Origin: Paraburkholderia caffeinitolerans
Lineage (GTDB): Bacteria > Pseudomonadota > Gammaproteobacteria > Burkholderiales > Burkholderiaceae
Reading direction: 5' to 3'
DNA length: 64,000 nt
Assembly (NCBI RefSeq): GCF_902859945.1
Contig: NZ_CADIKL010000011.1
Coordinates: forward strand, 62,001-126,000
The notes beneath the pieces were generated by a model. It did not search any database. It was not told where the DNA came from and saw nothing but the letters and a program-made list of their open reading frames with translations. Shown piece after piece: positions 46,251 through 55,486 of the stretch; position 1 is the stretch's first letter; every line of letters begins with the position of its first letter. The position numbers were made by a program, and so were the translations under genes.

Positions 46251-47156
46251 TTACCGCGAAAATTCTTCGAACAGGTGCTCGCGCAGCCACCGGTTGCCGG
46301 TGTCGCGATGGTTTTTGCCGTGCCACAGCATGTTGATGACGATGTCGGGAATCTTCACCGGACACGGCGCGCAAGCGAGCCCGAACGGTTCGAGCGTGCG
46401 CATGGCGTAGGCCTCGGGGACCACCGCGATCAAGTCGGTCTGCTGCACGATGTGGCCCACCGCCACAAAATGCGGCACACGCATCCGCACGTTGCGGGTG
46501 ACGCCTGCGCGCTGGATCATCTCGTCGACAAGACCGTGGCCCGTGCCCGCCGCCACCACCGAAATGTGCTCGGCCGCGCGAAAGGCCTTGAGCGTAAGGC
46601 CGTCCGCGCCGGCCGCCGGATGGCCCCGGCGGTAGAGGCACACATAGCGTTGCCGGAACAGGCGCTGCTGAAAAAATCCGGCCTGCAGGTCCGGTAAAAA
46701 GCCGAGCGCCAGATCCACCCGCCCCGTTTCCATCTCCTCGCGCAGATTGATCGCCGTGTCGCGCACGGTGCTGACCGTCACGCCCGGCGCCGTCGCGGAA
46801 AGCCACTTCATCAGTTGCGGCAGAAAGTAAATCTCGCCGATATCAGTCATCGCTATCGTGAAGCTGCGCGCGCTCTGCGCCGGATCGAACCCAGTCGGCT
46901 TGTTCAGCATCGCGCGAATGCGGCCGAGCGCGTCGCTTACCGGCTCGGCCAGGCTTTCGGCCAGCGGCGTCGGCACCATGCCGTTCGGCGTGCGCAAGAA
47001 CAGTTCGTCGCTGAATACGCGGCGCATCCGGTTGAGCGCGTTGCTCACGCCCGGCTGCGAGATGCCGAGTTCGCGCGCCGCCGCCGCCACGCGCCGCTCG
47101 CGCAGCAGCACGTCGAAGACCACGAGCAGATTCAGGTCGAGGTCGTGAATGTCCAT
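46251..47156 (-). CDS. LysR regulator, NahR/NodD-like (second of tandem pair)
   Basis: A 301-residue LysR protein with MDIHDLDLNLLVVFDVLLRE and ISQPGVSNALNRMR, related to the next gene. GGAG lies 5 nt before the ATG. It is divergent from the salicylate hydroxylase operon with a 107-bp gap, the usual place for a NagR/NahR activator of salicylate genes. Confidence 0.93.
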   Translation of the reverse strand: MDIHDLDLNLLVVFDVLLRERRVAAAARELGISQPGVSNALNRMRRVFSDELFLRTPNGMVPTPLAESLAEPVSDALGRIRAMLNKPTGFDPAQSARSFTIAMTDIGEIYFLPQLMKWLSATAPGVTVSTVRDTAINLREEMETGRVDLALGFLPDLQAGFFQQRLFRQRYVCLYRRGHPAAGADGLTLKAFRAAEHISVVAAGTGHGLVDEMIQRAGVTRNVRMRVPHFVAVGHIVQQTDLIAVVPEAYAMRTLEPFGLACAPCPVKIPDIVINMLWHGKNHRDTGNRWLREHLFEEFSR

Positions 47157-47168
47157 GGTCTCTCCAAT

Positions 47169-47183
47169 ATCACCAACAGTGAT
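47169..47183. promoter_or_regulatory. LysR-type box between LysR and nag operon
   Basis: ATCAC-CAACA-GTGAT is a perfect dyad with a T-N11-A core, 13 bp before the LysR ATG and about 81 bp before nagAa. It fits a NahR/NagR binding site controlling both directions. Confidence 0.6.
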
Positions 47184-47263
47184 TAGCCGTATTCCCGACT
47201 TTCTATTTATCAATGTTAAGCGTTACTGCATGATGGCGCCAACTATCGCAACCCCCAACGACC

Positions 47264-48247
47264 ATGAACGTGACGCTGCTGCCGCACAATCTGCGGCTCG
47301 ATCTCGAAGCCGGCGCGAACCTGCTGGACGCGCTGCTCGCGCGCGAAGTGCCGGTTTCGTATAGCTGCATGGCCGGGCAATGCGCGACCTGCCGCTGCAC
47401 CGTCGTCGCGGGCACGGTGCGCACGCAAAGCGGCGACGCGGTACGCGAGGCCGGCGCGGGCGAATCCGTGCTGGCGTGCCGGAGCGTCGTGTCCAGCGAC
47501 TGCACGATCGAGTTGCCCGAAGTCGATGAGATCGTCACGCATCCCGCGAAGCTGCTCAAAGGCACCGTGATCGCGCTCGACGATCTCACGCACGACGTCA
47601 AGCGCCTGCGCCTCGCGCTCAACAAGCCGCTGGCGTTTTCGCCGGGGCAATACGCGTCGCTGCAATTCACGCCGCAGCACGTGCGCTCGTACTCGATGGC
47701 CAACATCGGCCCGGCGGACGAACTCGAATTTCATGTGCGCATCGTGCCGGGCGGGCATGTCACATCGTATGTGGCGTCGCAACTGCGCATCGGCGACACG
47801 GTGCGCGTGAGCGGCCCGCGCGGCACCGCGTATCTGCGTCGCACGCACACCGGGCCGATGCTCTGCATCGCGGGCGGCACCGGGCTCGCGCCGATCCTCT
47901 CGATCGTGCGCGGCACGCTCGAAGCCGGGATGCGCAATCCGCTGCACGTCTATGTCGGGATGCGCGCGGCGAACGACGTCTACGGACTCGACACGCTCGA
48001 AGCATTGCGTGCGCAGCACCCGGACCTGCACGTGCATGTGGTAGTCGCGACCGGCACTGCGCACGCGGGCTGGCGCTGCGGCCCGGCCACGGATGCCGTC
48101 GCGCACGACTGGCCCGACCTCGGCGGCTGGCGTGCCTACGTGGCCGGATCGCCGGCGATGACCGACGCCGCATCCGCGCTGCTGCAAGCGAAGGGCATCG
48201 AACCCGCACGCATTTACGCGGACGCGTTCCACACGCAGAGCGCCTGA
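47264..48247 (+). CDS. nagAa: Salicylate 5-hydroxylase reductase component
   Basis: A 327-residue NADH:ferredoxin reductase. The N-terminal plant-type [2Fe-2S] domain has C35, C40, C43 and C72. The FAD domain has VRSYSMAN and the NAD domain has GGTGLAPILS. It passes electrons from NADH to the Rieske ferredoxin. It is first in a seven-gene operon in nagAa-G-H-Ab-I-K-L order. No ribosome site is clear. Confidence 0.92.
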   Translation: MNVTLLPHNLRLDLEAGANLLDALLAREVPVSYSCMAGQCATCRCTVVAGTVRTQSGDAVREAGAGESVLACRSVVSSDCTIELPEVDEIVTHPAKLLKGTVIALDDLTHDVKRLRLALNKPLAFSPGQYASLQFTPQHVRSYSMANIGPADELEFHVRIVPGGHVTSYVASQLRIGDTVRVSGPRGTAYLRRTHTGPMLCIAGGTGLAPILSIVRGTLEAGMRNPLHVYVGMRAANDVYGLDTLEALRAQHPDLHVHVVVATGTAHAGWRCGPATDAVAHDWPDLGGWRAYVAGSPAMTDAASALLQAKGIEPARIYADAFHTQSA

Positions 48248-48296
48248 AGGCGCCTCACGCGCACCGCCATCACCATCCCCATCCAGGAGACAGAGG

Positions 48297-49553
48297 ATGA
48301 ACGAATCCCCCCTCACCTTCCACAAACGGACATGGCGCGACGACGGGTCGAGCCGCATTCCGTTCTGGGCCTATACCGATCCCGACGTCTATCGCAAGGA
48401 ACTGGAGCGGCTCTTTTATTCGGGCCACTGGTGCTACGTCGGGCTCGAAGCCGAAATTCCGCACGCGGGCGATTTCCGCCGCACGGTCGTCGGCGAACGC
48501 TCGGTGATCGTCACGCGCGCGGCCGATAGTGAAATTCATGTCGTCGAAAACGTCTGCGCGCATCGCGGCGTGAAGTTCTGCCGCGAGAAGTCAGGCAATC
48601 GCAGCGACTTCACCTGCCCGTACCATCAGTGGAATTACGACCTGAAGGGCAACCTGACCGGCGTGCCGTTCCGGCGCGGCGTCAAGCAGGACGGCAAGGT
48701 CAATGGCGGCATGCCCGCCGACTTCGATCCGAAGCAGCACGGCCTGACGAAGCTGAAGGTCGCGGTGCGCAACGGCGTGATCTTCGCGTCGTTCGATCAC
48801 GACGTGGAGCCGCTGGAAGACTACCTCGGTCCGACCATCCTCGCTTATTTCGACCGCGTGTTCAACGGCCGCAAGCTGCACATCCTCGGCTACAGCCGCC
48901 AGCGCATTCCGGGCAACTGGAAGCTGATGCAGGAGAACATCAAGGACCCGTATCACCCGGGCCTGCTGCATACCTGGTTCGTCACGTTCGGCCTCTGGCG
49001 CGCCGACAACAAATCGCAGCTCAAGATGGACGCGCGCCACCGTCACGCCGCGATGATCTCGACGCGTGGCACCGGCGGCAAGGGCGCGGTCACGAGCGGC
49101 GTGACGAGCTTTCACGAGAACATGACGCTGAACGACGACCGCTTTCTCGATGTAGTGCACGAGCCGTGGTGGGGCGAGCCGACCGCCGTCATGATGACGC
49201 TGTTTCCGAGCGTCATCATCCAGCAGCAGGTGAACTCGGTTTCGACGCGCCATATCCAGCCCAACGGGCCCGATTCGTTCGACTTCATCTGGACGCACTT
49301 CGGCTTCGAGGACGACACGCCCGAGATGACGCGCCGCCGCCTGCGCCAGGCAAACCTGTTCGGCCCGGCCGGCTTCGTGTCCGCCGACGACGGCGAGGTG
49401 ATCGAGTTCTCGCAGGAAGGCTTCGATCAGAAACCCGACTACCAGACCCTCGCCGAACTAGGCGGCCGCGAGATCGGCGACACCGATCATATGGTTACCG
49501 AAACGTTGATTCGCGGCATGTACGAATACTGGCGTCACGTGATGGAGCTTTGA
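48297..49553 (+). CDS. nagG: Salicylate 5-hydroxylase large (oxygenase) subunit
   Basis: A 418-residue Rieske non-heme iron oxygenase alpha subunit. The Rieske ligands are C87, H89, C107 and H110; the catalytic iron site is NIKDPYHPGLLH with H220, H225 and bridging D217. It converts salicylate to gentisate with NagH, NagAa and NagAb. Related anthranilate dioxygenases (AndAc) are an alternative, but the gentisate genes downstream favour salicylate. AGGAG lies 7 nt before the ATG. Confidence 0.88.
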   Translation: MNESPLTFHKRTWRDDGSSRIPFWAYTDPDVYRKELERLFYSGHWCYVGLEAEIPHAGDFRRTVVGERSVIVTRAADSEIHVVENVCAHRGVKFCREKSGNRSDFTCPYHQWNYDLKGNLTGVPFRRGVKQDGKVNGGMPADFDPKQHGLTKLKVAVRNGVIFASFDHDVEPLEDYLGPTILAYFDRVFNGRKLHILGYSRQRIPGNWKLMQENIKDPYHPGLLHTWFVTFGLWRADNKSQLKMDARHRHAAMISTRGTGGKGAVTSGVTSFHENMTLNDDRFLDVVHEPWWGEPTAVMMTLFPSVIIQQQVNSVSTRHIQPNGPDSFDFIWTHFGFEDDTPEMTRRRLRQANLFGPAGFVSADDGEVIEFSQEGFDQKPDYQTLAELGGREIGDTDHMVTETLIRGMYEYWRHVMEL

Positions 49554-49554
49554 G

Positions 49555-50028
49555 ATGCTCGACTTCGATACCTATACCCGGCTTCTCGCCCTCTACGCGG
49601 ACTATGCCGCGGCCCTCGACAACGGCGCACTCGACAAGTGGCCCGCATTCTTCACCGAAGACTGCACGTACCGCCTGCAATCGCGCGAGAACTACGACAG
49701 CGGCTATCCGCTCGCGACGCTATCGTTTGAAAGTAGAGGAATGCTTAAGGACCGCATTTACGGCGTGACCGAAACGATCTTTCACGACCCGTACTATCAG
49801 CGCCATGTGGTCGGCGTGCCGCGCGTGCATACGTTCGACGGCACGCGCATCACGGCCGAAGCGAACTACGCGGTGTTTCGCACCAAGCCTGACGGGTTGA
49901 CGAGCGTGTACAACGTCGGCCGCTACATCGACACGATTCGCTGCGAACCCGAGCAACTGCTGTTCGAATCGCGCATCTGCGTGTTCGACAGCGAGATGAT
50001 CCCGAACTCCATCATCTACCCGATCTGA
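49555..50028 (+). CDS. nagH: Salicylate 5-hydroxylase small subunit
   Basis: A 157-residue beta subunit of a ring-hydroxylating oxygenase with the NTF2-like fold: YADYAAALDNGALDKWPAFF near the start and YGVTETIFHDPYYQRHVVG in the middle. It starts 1 bp after the nagG stop, so the subunits are coupled. Its role is structural in the alpha-beta oxygenase. Confidence 0.9.
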   Translation: MLDFDTYTRLLALYADYAAALDNGALDKWPAFFTEDCTYRLQSRENYDSGYPLATLSFESRGMLKDRIYGVTETIFHDPYYQRHVVGVPRVHTFDGTRITAEANYAVFRTKPDGLTSVYNVGRYIDTIRCEPEQLLFESRICVFDSEMIPNSIIYPI

Positions 50029-50037
50029 GGAGCGGCC

Positions 50038-50364
50038 ATGACAACCCACTGGATCAAGGTGGCCGAACTGGCCACGCTACCGCAGGACGACGTCTGCGCC
50101 GCCGAGGCGGCCGGTACCGAACTCGCGCTCTACCGCGTTGGCGACTGCGTCTACGCGACCGCCGACCTGTGCACGCACGGCCGCGCGCGTCTCAGCGACG
50201 GCTTCCTCGAAGGTCACGAGATCGAATGTCCGCTGCATCAGGGGCGCTTTGACGTGCGCACCGGCACCGCGTTATGCGAGCCGCTGACTTGCGACGTCGC
50301 GCGTTTCGACGTGCGCGTCGAGAACGGCGACGTCATGGTCTGCGTGGACGCCGCCGCGACGTAA
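50038..50364 (+). CDS. nagAb: Rieske ferredoxin
   Basis: A 108-residue Rieske [2Fe-2S] ferredoxin. Ligands C45, H47 (CTHG) and C64, H67 (CPLH) are all present. It carries electrons from NagAa to NagGH. GAGGAG lies 5 nt before the ATG. Confidence 0.93.
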   Translation: MTTHWIKVAELATLPQDDVCAAEAAGTELALYRVGDCVYATADLCTHGRARLSDGFLEGHEIECPLHQGRFDVRTGTALCEPLTCDVARFDVRVENGDVMVCVDAAAT

Positions 50365-50419
50365 GCGGCCTGACCACGCCGGTCCACTTACAACATTCAC
50401 AATACCGGAGACGAACAGC

Positions 50420-51469
50420 ATGTCGACAGAGTCCCCCATCGACGCCAACCGCGCCGCGTACTATCAGCGCATCGCGCGCGAGCAGCTTGCTCCGCTGTGG
50501 GAGTCGCTGCACAACCTCGTGCCGAAATCGCCGCAGCCGCGCGCCGTGCCCGCGATCTGGAAGTACGCGCAGATTCGCGATCTCGTGATGCAGGCAGGCG
50601 CGCTCATCAGCGCCGAGGAAGCCGTGCGCCGCGTACTCGTCATGGAGAATCCGGGGCTGCCCGGCAAGTCGTCGGTCACGCCGAATCTCTATGCGGGACT
50701 GCAACTGATCCTGCCCGGCGAGATCGCGCCGAGCCATCGCCACACGCAGTCCGCGCTGCGCTTCATCGTCGAAGGCAACAGCGCATGGACGGCCGTCGAT
50801 GGCGAGCGCACCACGATGCATCCGGGCGACTTCATCATCACGCCTTCGTGGACGTGGCATGACCACGGCAACCCGTCGACGGAGGAAGGCGGCGAGCCGG
50901 TGATCTGGCTCGACGGGCTCGACATTCCGCTGCTCGCGCAACTCGATGCGGGCTTCGCCGAAAGCTATCCCGAAGCGACCCAGCCGCTCACGCGCCCCGA
51001 AGGCGACAGCCTCGCGCGCTATGGCCACAACATGCTGCCGGTGCGGCACACGGCCAGCGATCCAACCTCGCCGATTTTCAGCTACCCGTATGCGCGCAGC
51101 CGCGAGGCGCTCGACACGCTCTACCGCAACGGCGAACTCGACGCTTGGGACGGCGTGAAATTGCGCTACGTGAATCCGGCGACAGGCGGTTGGCCGATGC
51201 CGACGATGGCCACTTTCATGCAGTTCCTGCCGCAAGGCTTCAAGGGCAGGACGTATCGCAGCACCGATTCGACGGTCTATTGCGTGGTGGAAGGACGCGG
51301 CGTCGCGCACATCGGCGACGCGCAATTTGCGTTCGAGCCGCATGACGTTTTCGTTGCACCCTCCTGGCAGCCCGTGCGACTCGACGCCGAAGCGGACAGC
51401 GTGCTGTTCAGCTACTCCGATCGACCCGTGCTGGCCGCGCTGAATCTACTGCGCGAAGCGCGCGATTGA
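50420..51469 (+). CDS. nagI: Gentisate 1,2-dioxygenase
   Basis: A 349-residue bicupin Fe(II) enzyme that opens gentisate to maleylpyruvate. The first cupin has the iron triad H106, H108 ([11 protein letters not shown]) and H147 (WTWHDHG). The second cupin (about 270-340) lacks the full triad, as in the family. It directly follows the hydroxylase that makes gentisate. Confidence 0.96.
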   Translation: MSTESPIDANRAAYYQRIAREQLAPLWESLHNLVPKSPQPRAVPAIWKYAQIRDLVMQAGALISAEEAVRRVLVMENPGLPGKSSVTPNLYAGLQLILPGEIAPSHRHTQSALRFIVEGNSAWTAVDGERTTMHPGDFIITPSWTWHDHGNPSTEEGGEPVIWLDGLDIPLLAQLDAGFAESYPEATQPLTRPEGDSLARYGHNMLPVRHTASDPTSPIFSYPYARSREALDTLYRNGELDAWDGVKLRYVNPATGGWPMPTMATFMQFLPQGFKGRTYRSTDSTVYCVVEGRGVAHIGDAQFAFEPHDVFVAPSWQPVRLDAEADSVLFSYSDRPVLAALNLLREARD

Positions 51470-51521
51470 GCGGCGCAAGCGCGCTTCTCACCCACTTTCT
51501 TTTTCAACGGATTTCCCGACC

Positions 51522-52232
51522 ATGCCGTTCGTATTCACGCCCGAGGCGCCCGTCGCCGTTCCCGTCGCGGATAGCGACTTTCAGTTCCCGGTGCGCCGCG
51601 TCTATTGCGTGGGCCGCAACTACGCCGCGCACGCGCGCGAAATGGGCTTCGATCCCGACCGCGAGCCGCCGTTCTTCTTCTGCAAGCCCGCCGATGCGGT
51701 CGTGCCCGTGAACTACGGTGAAACGCTCGAACTCGCCTATCCGGCTCAGACACATAACTATCACTATGAAGCGGAACTCGTCGCCGTGATCGGCAAGGAC
51801 GGGTCCGATATCGCCGTCGAGAATGCCCTCGATCACGTCTGGGGCTATGCGGTCGGCCTCGACATGACGCGCCGCGACCTGCAGATGAAGATGCGCGAAA
51901 TGGGCCGCCCGTGGGAAATCGGCAAGGCGTTCGACCGCTCCGCGCCGCTCGGTCCGATCCATCCGGCAAGCGTCGTCGGCCACTTCGAAAAGGCCGCGCT
52001 GTGGCTCGACGTCGATGGCGCGACGAAGCAAAAAAGCGATGTCTCGCATCTGATCTGGTCGGTGGCGGAGACGGTTGCGTACCTGTCGAAATTCTTCCGC
52101 CTCGAAGCCGGCGACGTGATCTTCACCGGCACGCCCGAAGGCGTGGGCGCGGTAAACCCCGGCGAGACGATGGTGGTGGGCGTGGAGCGTCTCGGCGAAT
52201 TGTCGGTCAAGGTCGTCGAAGCGACGCAGTGA
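51522..52232 (+). CDS. nagK: Fumarylpyruvate hydrolase
   Basis: A 236-residue fumarylacetoacetate hydrolase-family enzyme. VGRNYAAHAREMG and HYEAELVAVIGKDG (metal Glu), then FTGTPEGVGAV near the end, are the core motifs. It cleaves fumarylpyruvate to fumarate and pyruvate. No strong ribosome site is seen. Confidence 0.94.
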   Translation: MPFVFTPEAPVAVPVADSDFQFPVRRVYCVGRNYAAHAREMGFDPDREPPFFFCKPADAVVPVNYGETLELAYPAQTHNYHYEAELVAVIGKDGSDIAVENALDHVWGYAVGLDMTRRDLQMKMREMGRPWEIGKAFDRSAPLGPIHPASVVGHFEKAALWLDVDGATKQKSDVSHLIWSVAETVAYLSKFFRLEAGDVIFTGTPEGVGAVNPGETMVVGVERLGELSVKVVEATQ

Positions 52233-52245
52233 CGGAGCCGCCGAC

Positions 52246-52896
52246 ATGGATCTGTACAGCTTCTTCAATAGCTCGACTTCGTATCGCGTGCGTATCGCGC
52301 TCGCGCTGAAGGGAATCGACTATCGCTATCTGCCGGTCAACATCCGCACCGGCGAGCATCGCGAGACGGCCTATGTGGCAGACGTGAATCCTTCCGCGAG
52401 CGTGCCCGCGCTCGTCGAGGGTGAGTTCTCGCTCGGCCAGTCGCTTGCGATCATCGACTGGCTCGATACGCGCCATCCCGAGCCGCGCCTGATCCCGGCC
52501 GATGCGGCGTTGCGCGCGCGCGTGCTCGAGGTGTCGTATCTGATCGCCTGCGACCTGCATCCGGTCAACAACCTGCGCATCCTGCGTTATCTGCAGGACA
52601 CGCTGAAGGTTGACGCCGAAGCGAAGGACGCGTGGTATCGCCATTGGGTCGCGCAAGGGATGGCGGGCGTCGAGCGTCTGCTCGCGCGCGCCGCCGCGCA
52701 ACACGATGGGCCGTGGTGCTTCGGCCCCGCGCCGACGCTGGCCGACTGTTGCCTCGTGCCGCAGATCGCCAACGCCGAACGCATGGGGTGCGATCTGGCT
52801 GCTTACCCGCGCTCGCTCGCGGTGTACCTGCACGCGCTGGGTCACCCCGCGTTCGACGAGGCGCGGCCGCAACGGCAGCCGGATTACGCGGCGTAA
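52246..52896 (+). CDS. nagL: Glutathione-dependent maleylpyruvate isomerase
   Basis: A 216-residue zeta-class GST/maleylacetoacetate isomerase. FNSSTSYRVRIALALKG contains the SSxxxxVR glutathione motif, and NPSASVPALVEGE the cis-Pro loop. It isomerises maleylpyruvate to fumarylpyruvate. It starts 13 bp after nagK and ends the operon. The nearby ChaC gene is unrelated despite also using glutathione. Confidence 0.95.
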   Translation: MDLYSFFNSSTSYRVRIALALKGIDYRYLPVNIRTGEHRETAYVADVNPSASVPALVEGEFSLGQSLAIIDWLDTRHPEPRLIPADAALRARVLEVSYLIACDLHPVNNLRILRYLQDTLKVDAEAKDAWYRHWVAQGMAGVERLLARAAAQHDGPWCFGPAPTLADCCLVPQIANAERMGCDLAAYPRSLAVYLHALGHPAFDEARPQRQPDYAA

Positions 52897-52905
52897 CTCG
52901 CGCAG

Positions 52906-52933
52906 CCGCAGGATCGGGAATCCGGTCCTGCGG
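52906..52933 (+). terminator. Hairpin after the nag operon
   Basis: CCGCAGGA / TCCTGCGG arms with a 12-nt loop lie 9 nt past the nagL stop. There is no T-run, so it is a weak terminator. Confidence 0.5.
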
Positions 52934-53070
52934 TATTGTCGGATCAATAAACAGGAATGCTTACTTGATCAGCGAATCGAATTGCTCGCCGGAGTTTTGA
53001 TGTTTGGCTCGTCGTGCATCTGCCTTTTGCGAATCATGTTCATCAACTCGACGCCGGACAGCATGACTCT

Positions 53071-53448
53071 CTACTGCCCCGGCGCCTTCACATTCAAACT
53101 ATTGGTGACCTCACTAACACCGCTCACGTGTTTCGCTGCCTCCATCGCAAGGCCGATCTGATCGGCCTCTGGCACCGACCCGCCCAGCGTGATCTGGCCA
53201 CCGCGCGCCACCGCGACAATCCGGCTTGAGTCCAGTCCCTTCACGCGCACCAGCTCGCGCCGAACCTGTTTGGCGAGAAGCCGGTCCGCCTTGCGCATCT
53301 CTCGCTTGGTCTGCGCCGGTATCATCGCCGGCGAAGACGCCGCGACGCCCGAGCCGAACGCCGGCTGCGCATGAGCGCCATGGGCGCCGATTGTCGCCGC
53401 GAGCAGCAAGCCCGCAGACCATCGCACCAGCCTGTTATTTTTCATCAT
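53071..53448 (-). CDS. BON-domain periplasmic protein
   Basis: A 125-residue exported protein. A signal peptide ends at GAHAQ. One BON domain covers about 55-122 (RIVAVARGGQITLGGSVPEA, then HVSGVSEVTNSL). BON proteins bind phospholipid or the envelope and are common stress proteins in Burkholderia. GAGGA precedes the ATG. It lies after the porin on the same strand. Confidence 0.87.
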   Translation of the reverse strand: MMKNNRLVRWSAGLLLAATIGAHGAHAQPAFGSGVAASSPAMIPAQTKREMRKADRLLAKQVRRELVRVKGLDSSRIVAVARGGQITLGGSVPEADQIGLAMEAAKHVSGVSEVTNSLNVKAPGQ

Positions 53449-53493
53449 CTCGTATCCTCACTATCACCGTTGATCGTCGTTGTGCCGCGCGCA

Positions 53494-54573
53494 TCAGAAT
53501 ACGTGACGGATGCCGCAGTTCACACCGGTCGTCGTCCCTGTCGGGCTGTAGAGCGCGTCGTTCACCGAGAGACCCGTGTTCATCGCCCCATGGTTGTTGA
53601 CCACCGCGACCTGACCGTATAGCGTCGTGCGGCGCGTGAGGAAATACTGTGCCCCGAGCGAGCCCATCACCGAATGATTCGTTGTCTGGTTGCGATCGCT
53701 CACGAACCAGACGCCGCCGTTGAGATCGAGATCGGGCGTTGCGAGAAAGTCGAGGCCGGCGTCGTAGACGTTGCTGTTGAAGCCGCCCGCCACCTTGTAG
53801 TTAACGAACGACGCCTTCGCGGTCAGCTTGCCGATCTTGTAGGAAGCGCCCAGCATACGACCCTCGAATGCGACGTTGGTCGGCGGCACCGTGCTTACTG
53901 TGCCGCCGCTGTTGCCGTCGTAGTACGCTGCCTCAACCATCACGGTGCCGTTGTCGTACTTCAGGCTCACCGAGTACTGTCGGCCCGACTGGAAGTTCCC
54001 CGCTACGCCACCAAACGAGAACAACGCGCTACCCGAAAATCCGGCGACAACCGGGCTCGAATACGATACGGAGTTTGCGTTGAATACGCCGGTCCCCGCC
54101 ACGTGATCGAGATAGATCACCAGGCCGCTGCCGAACTGCGACAGCCCGCGCGGATCGAGGTCATAGAGCGCGAGGAAGAACGGCGAGAACTGCAGACCCA
54201 GTTTGACCTCGCCGTATGGGTTCGCAAGTCCGACGTAGGCTTGCCGCCCGAACAGATTGCCGTTCGAATCGTTGAAGCTCCCGTTCGCGACGCTAATACC
54301 GCTCTCGAGCCTGAACTCCGCCTTCATGCCGCCACCCAGATCCTCGGTTCCCATCAATCCGAACTGCGACGGTGCAATGCCGCTGTCCACCAACGAGAAT
54401 TGCTTGCCGGCGTTGCCACCCGTGGCCGGATCCAATGTTTTGCTGGTGTAAAGCAGGCCGCCGTCCGCGACGCCATAAAGCGTCACACTCGATTGCGCGT
54501 GCGCGGCGCCCGAGAGCAGCAAGATCGTCGCACCGGCGATTACGGCCCTACCCGACTTTCGTTGACTGTACAT
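53494..54573 (-). CDS. Gram-negative porin (second copy)
   Basis: A 359-residue porin with a signal peptide ending SGAAHAQ, opening SVTLYGVADGGLLYTSKT and C-terminal GIRHVF. It shares most loops with the porin at 41135-42214, including NNHGAMNTG and ASFVNYKVAG, so they are recent paralogs. The start at 54573 has AGGAGG 7 nt upstream. It lies between the PHA genes and the BON gene. Confidence 0.95.
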   Translation of the reverse strand: MYSQRKSGRAVIAGATILLLSGAAHAQSSVTLYGVADGGLLYTSKTLDPATGGNAGKQFSLVDSGIAPSQFGLMGTEDLGGGMKAEFRLESGISVANGSFNDSNGNLFGRQAYVGLANPYGEVKLGLQFSPFFLALYDLDPRGLSQFGSGLVIYLDHVAGTGVFNANSVSYSSPVVAGFSGSALFSFGGVAGNFQSGRQYSVSLKYDNGTVMVEAAYYDGNSGGTVSTVPPTNVAFEGRMLGASYKIGKLTAKASFVNYKVAGGFNSNVYDAGLDFLATPDLDLNGGVWFVSDRNQTTNHSVMGSLGAQYFLTRRTTLYGQVAVVNNHGAMNTGLSVNDALYSPTGTTTGVNCGIRHVF

Positions 54574-54714
54574 CCGCCTGCCTCCTGGTGATATCGTTTT
54601 ATTCATAATTTAAATATTATTCGCACTGCTTTGTATATTGAATAAATGAATGTCCATATACTTCTTGATCTCGGCTTTCCAGAAATCACACTCTCAACAT
54701 CGATTTGCACTTCC

Positions 54715-55451
54715 TCACGTCCCGTCGAACTCCGCAATGAACGCGCGCACCACAGGATAAACCTGCTCGCGCCAGCGCTTGCCCGAGAAGATCCCGTAAT
54801 GCCCCGCACCGCGCACGTCGCAGTGCCGATGACGCTCAGCCGCGATGCCGGCACAAAGCTCATGCGCCGCGTGCGTCTGTCCGGCGCCTGCAATGTCGTC
54901 AAGCTCGCCTTCGACACTGAGCAACGCCGATTCGACAATGTCCTGCGGACGTATGGCCTCGCCGTCGATGACCCAGCTTCCGTTCACGAGCGCGAAATCC
55001 TGAAAGACAGGCGCGCGTCGATCCAGTCCGTGATGTAAACCTTATGGTCCTGCAGCAGCGTCTTGACGGTGTCGCGCAGCAGCGTGGCGTGGTGCCCCGA
55101 GAGCGGCGCGACAAGCAGCACGGTCGGCTGCGAGCGCATCGCTTCCAGCACCGGCGCCTCGTCGGTGAAACGCTTGAAGCGCACGAGGCGGCAGAACGGC
55201 AGCGCCATCACCACGCGCTCCTGCACCACCACCTCCCTGTCGCCTACCGGAACGCGCGTGATAGCGAACGCCGGCTTCTCGTAGTCGCGCGCGAGCCGGT
55301 GCAGCAGATCGAACGCGGCCGACATGCGCTGCGCCATCGCCGCGCAGGTGAGCGGCGAAAGCGGATGGTTGCACAGCTTCGCCGACGCCGCCGCGAAATC
55401 GGCGAACGGCCCCATCAACGCGCGTTTTGATTCGCATAACTGATAAATCAT
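54715..55451 (-). pseudogene. phaZ: phaZ, intracellular PHA depolymerase, internally deleted
   Basis: The 5' part (from 55451) encodes a normal PhaZ N-terminus to ITDWIDARL, then runs out of frame to a stop at 54984. The 3' part in another frame continues FQDFALVNGSWVIDGEAI and GELDDIAGAGQTHAAHELC to the usual end at 54715. About 170-180 middle residues, including the catalytic Ser region, are missing at a junction near 55003-55010. GGAG still precedes the start. It lies just after phaC. Confidence 0.85.
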
Positions 55452-55486
55452 GAGCGTTTCTCCCGATGGTGTCGCGATGGCCTGGT

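Noticed and set aside
49720..50049. 109-codon minus-strand frame inside nagH
   Set aside because: It is antisense to a well-supported oxygenase subunit and shows no motif.
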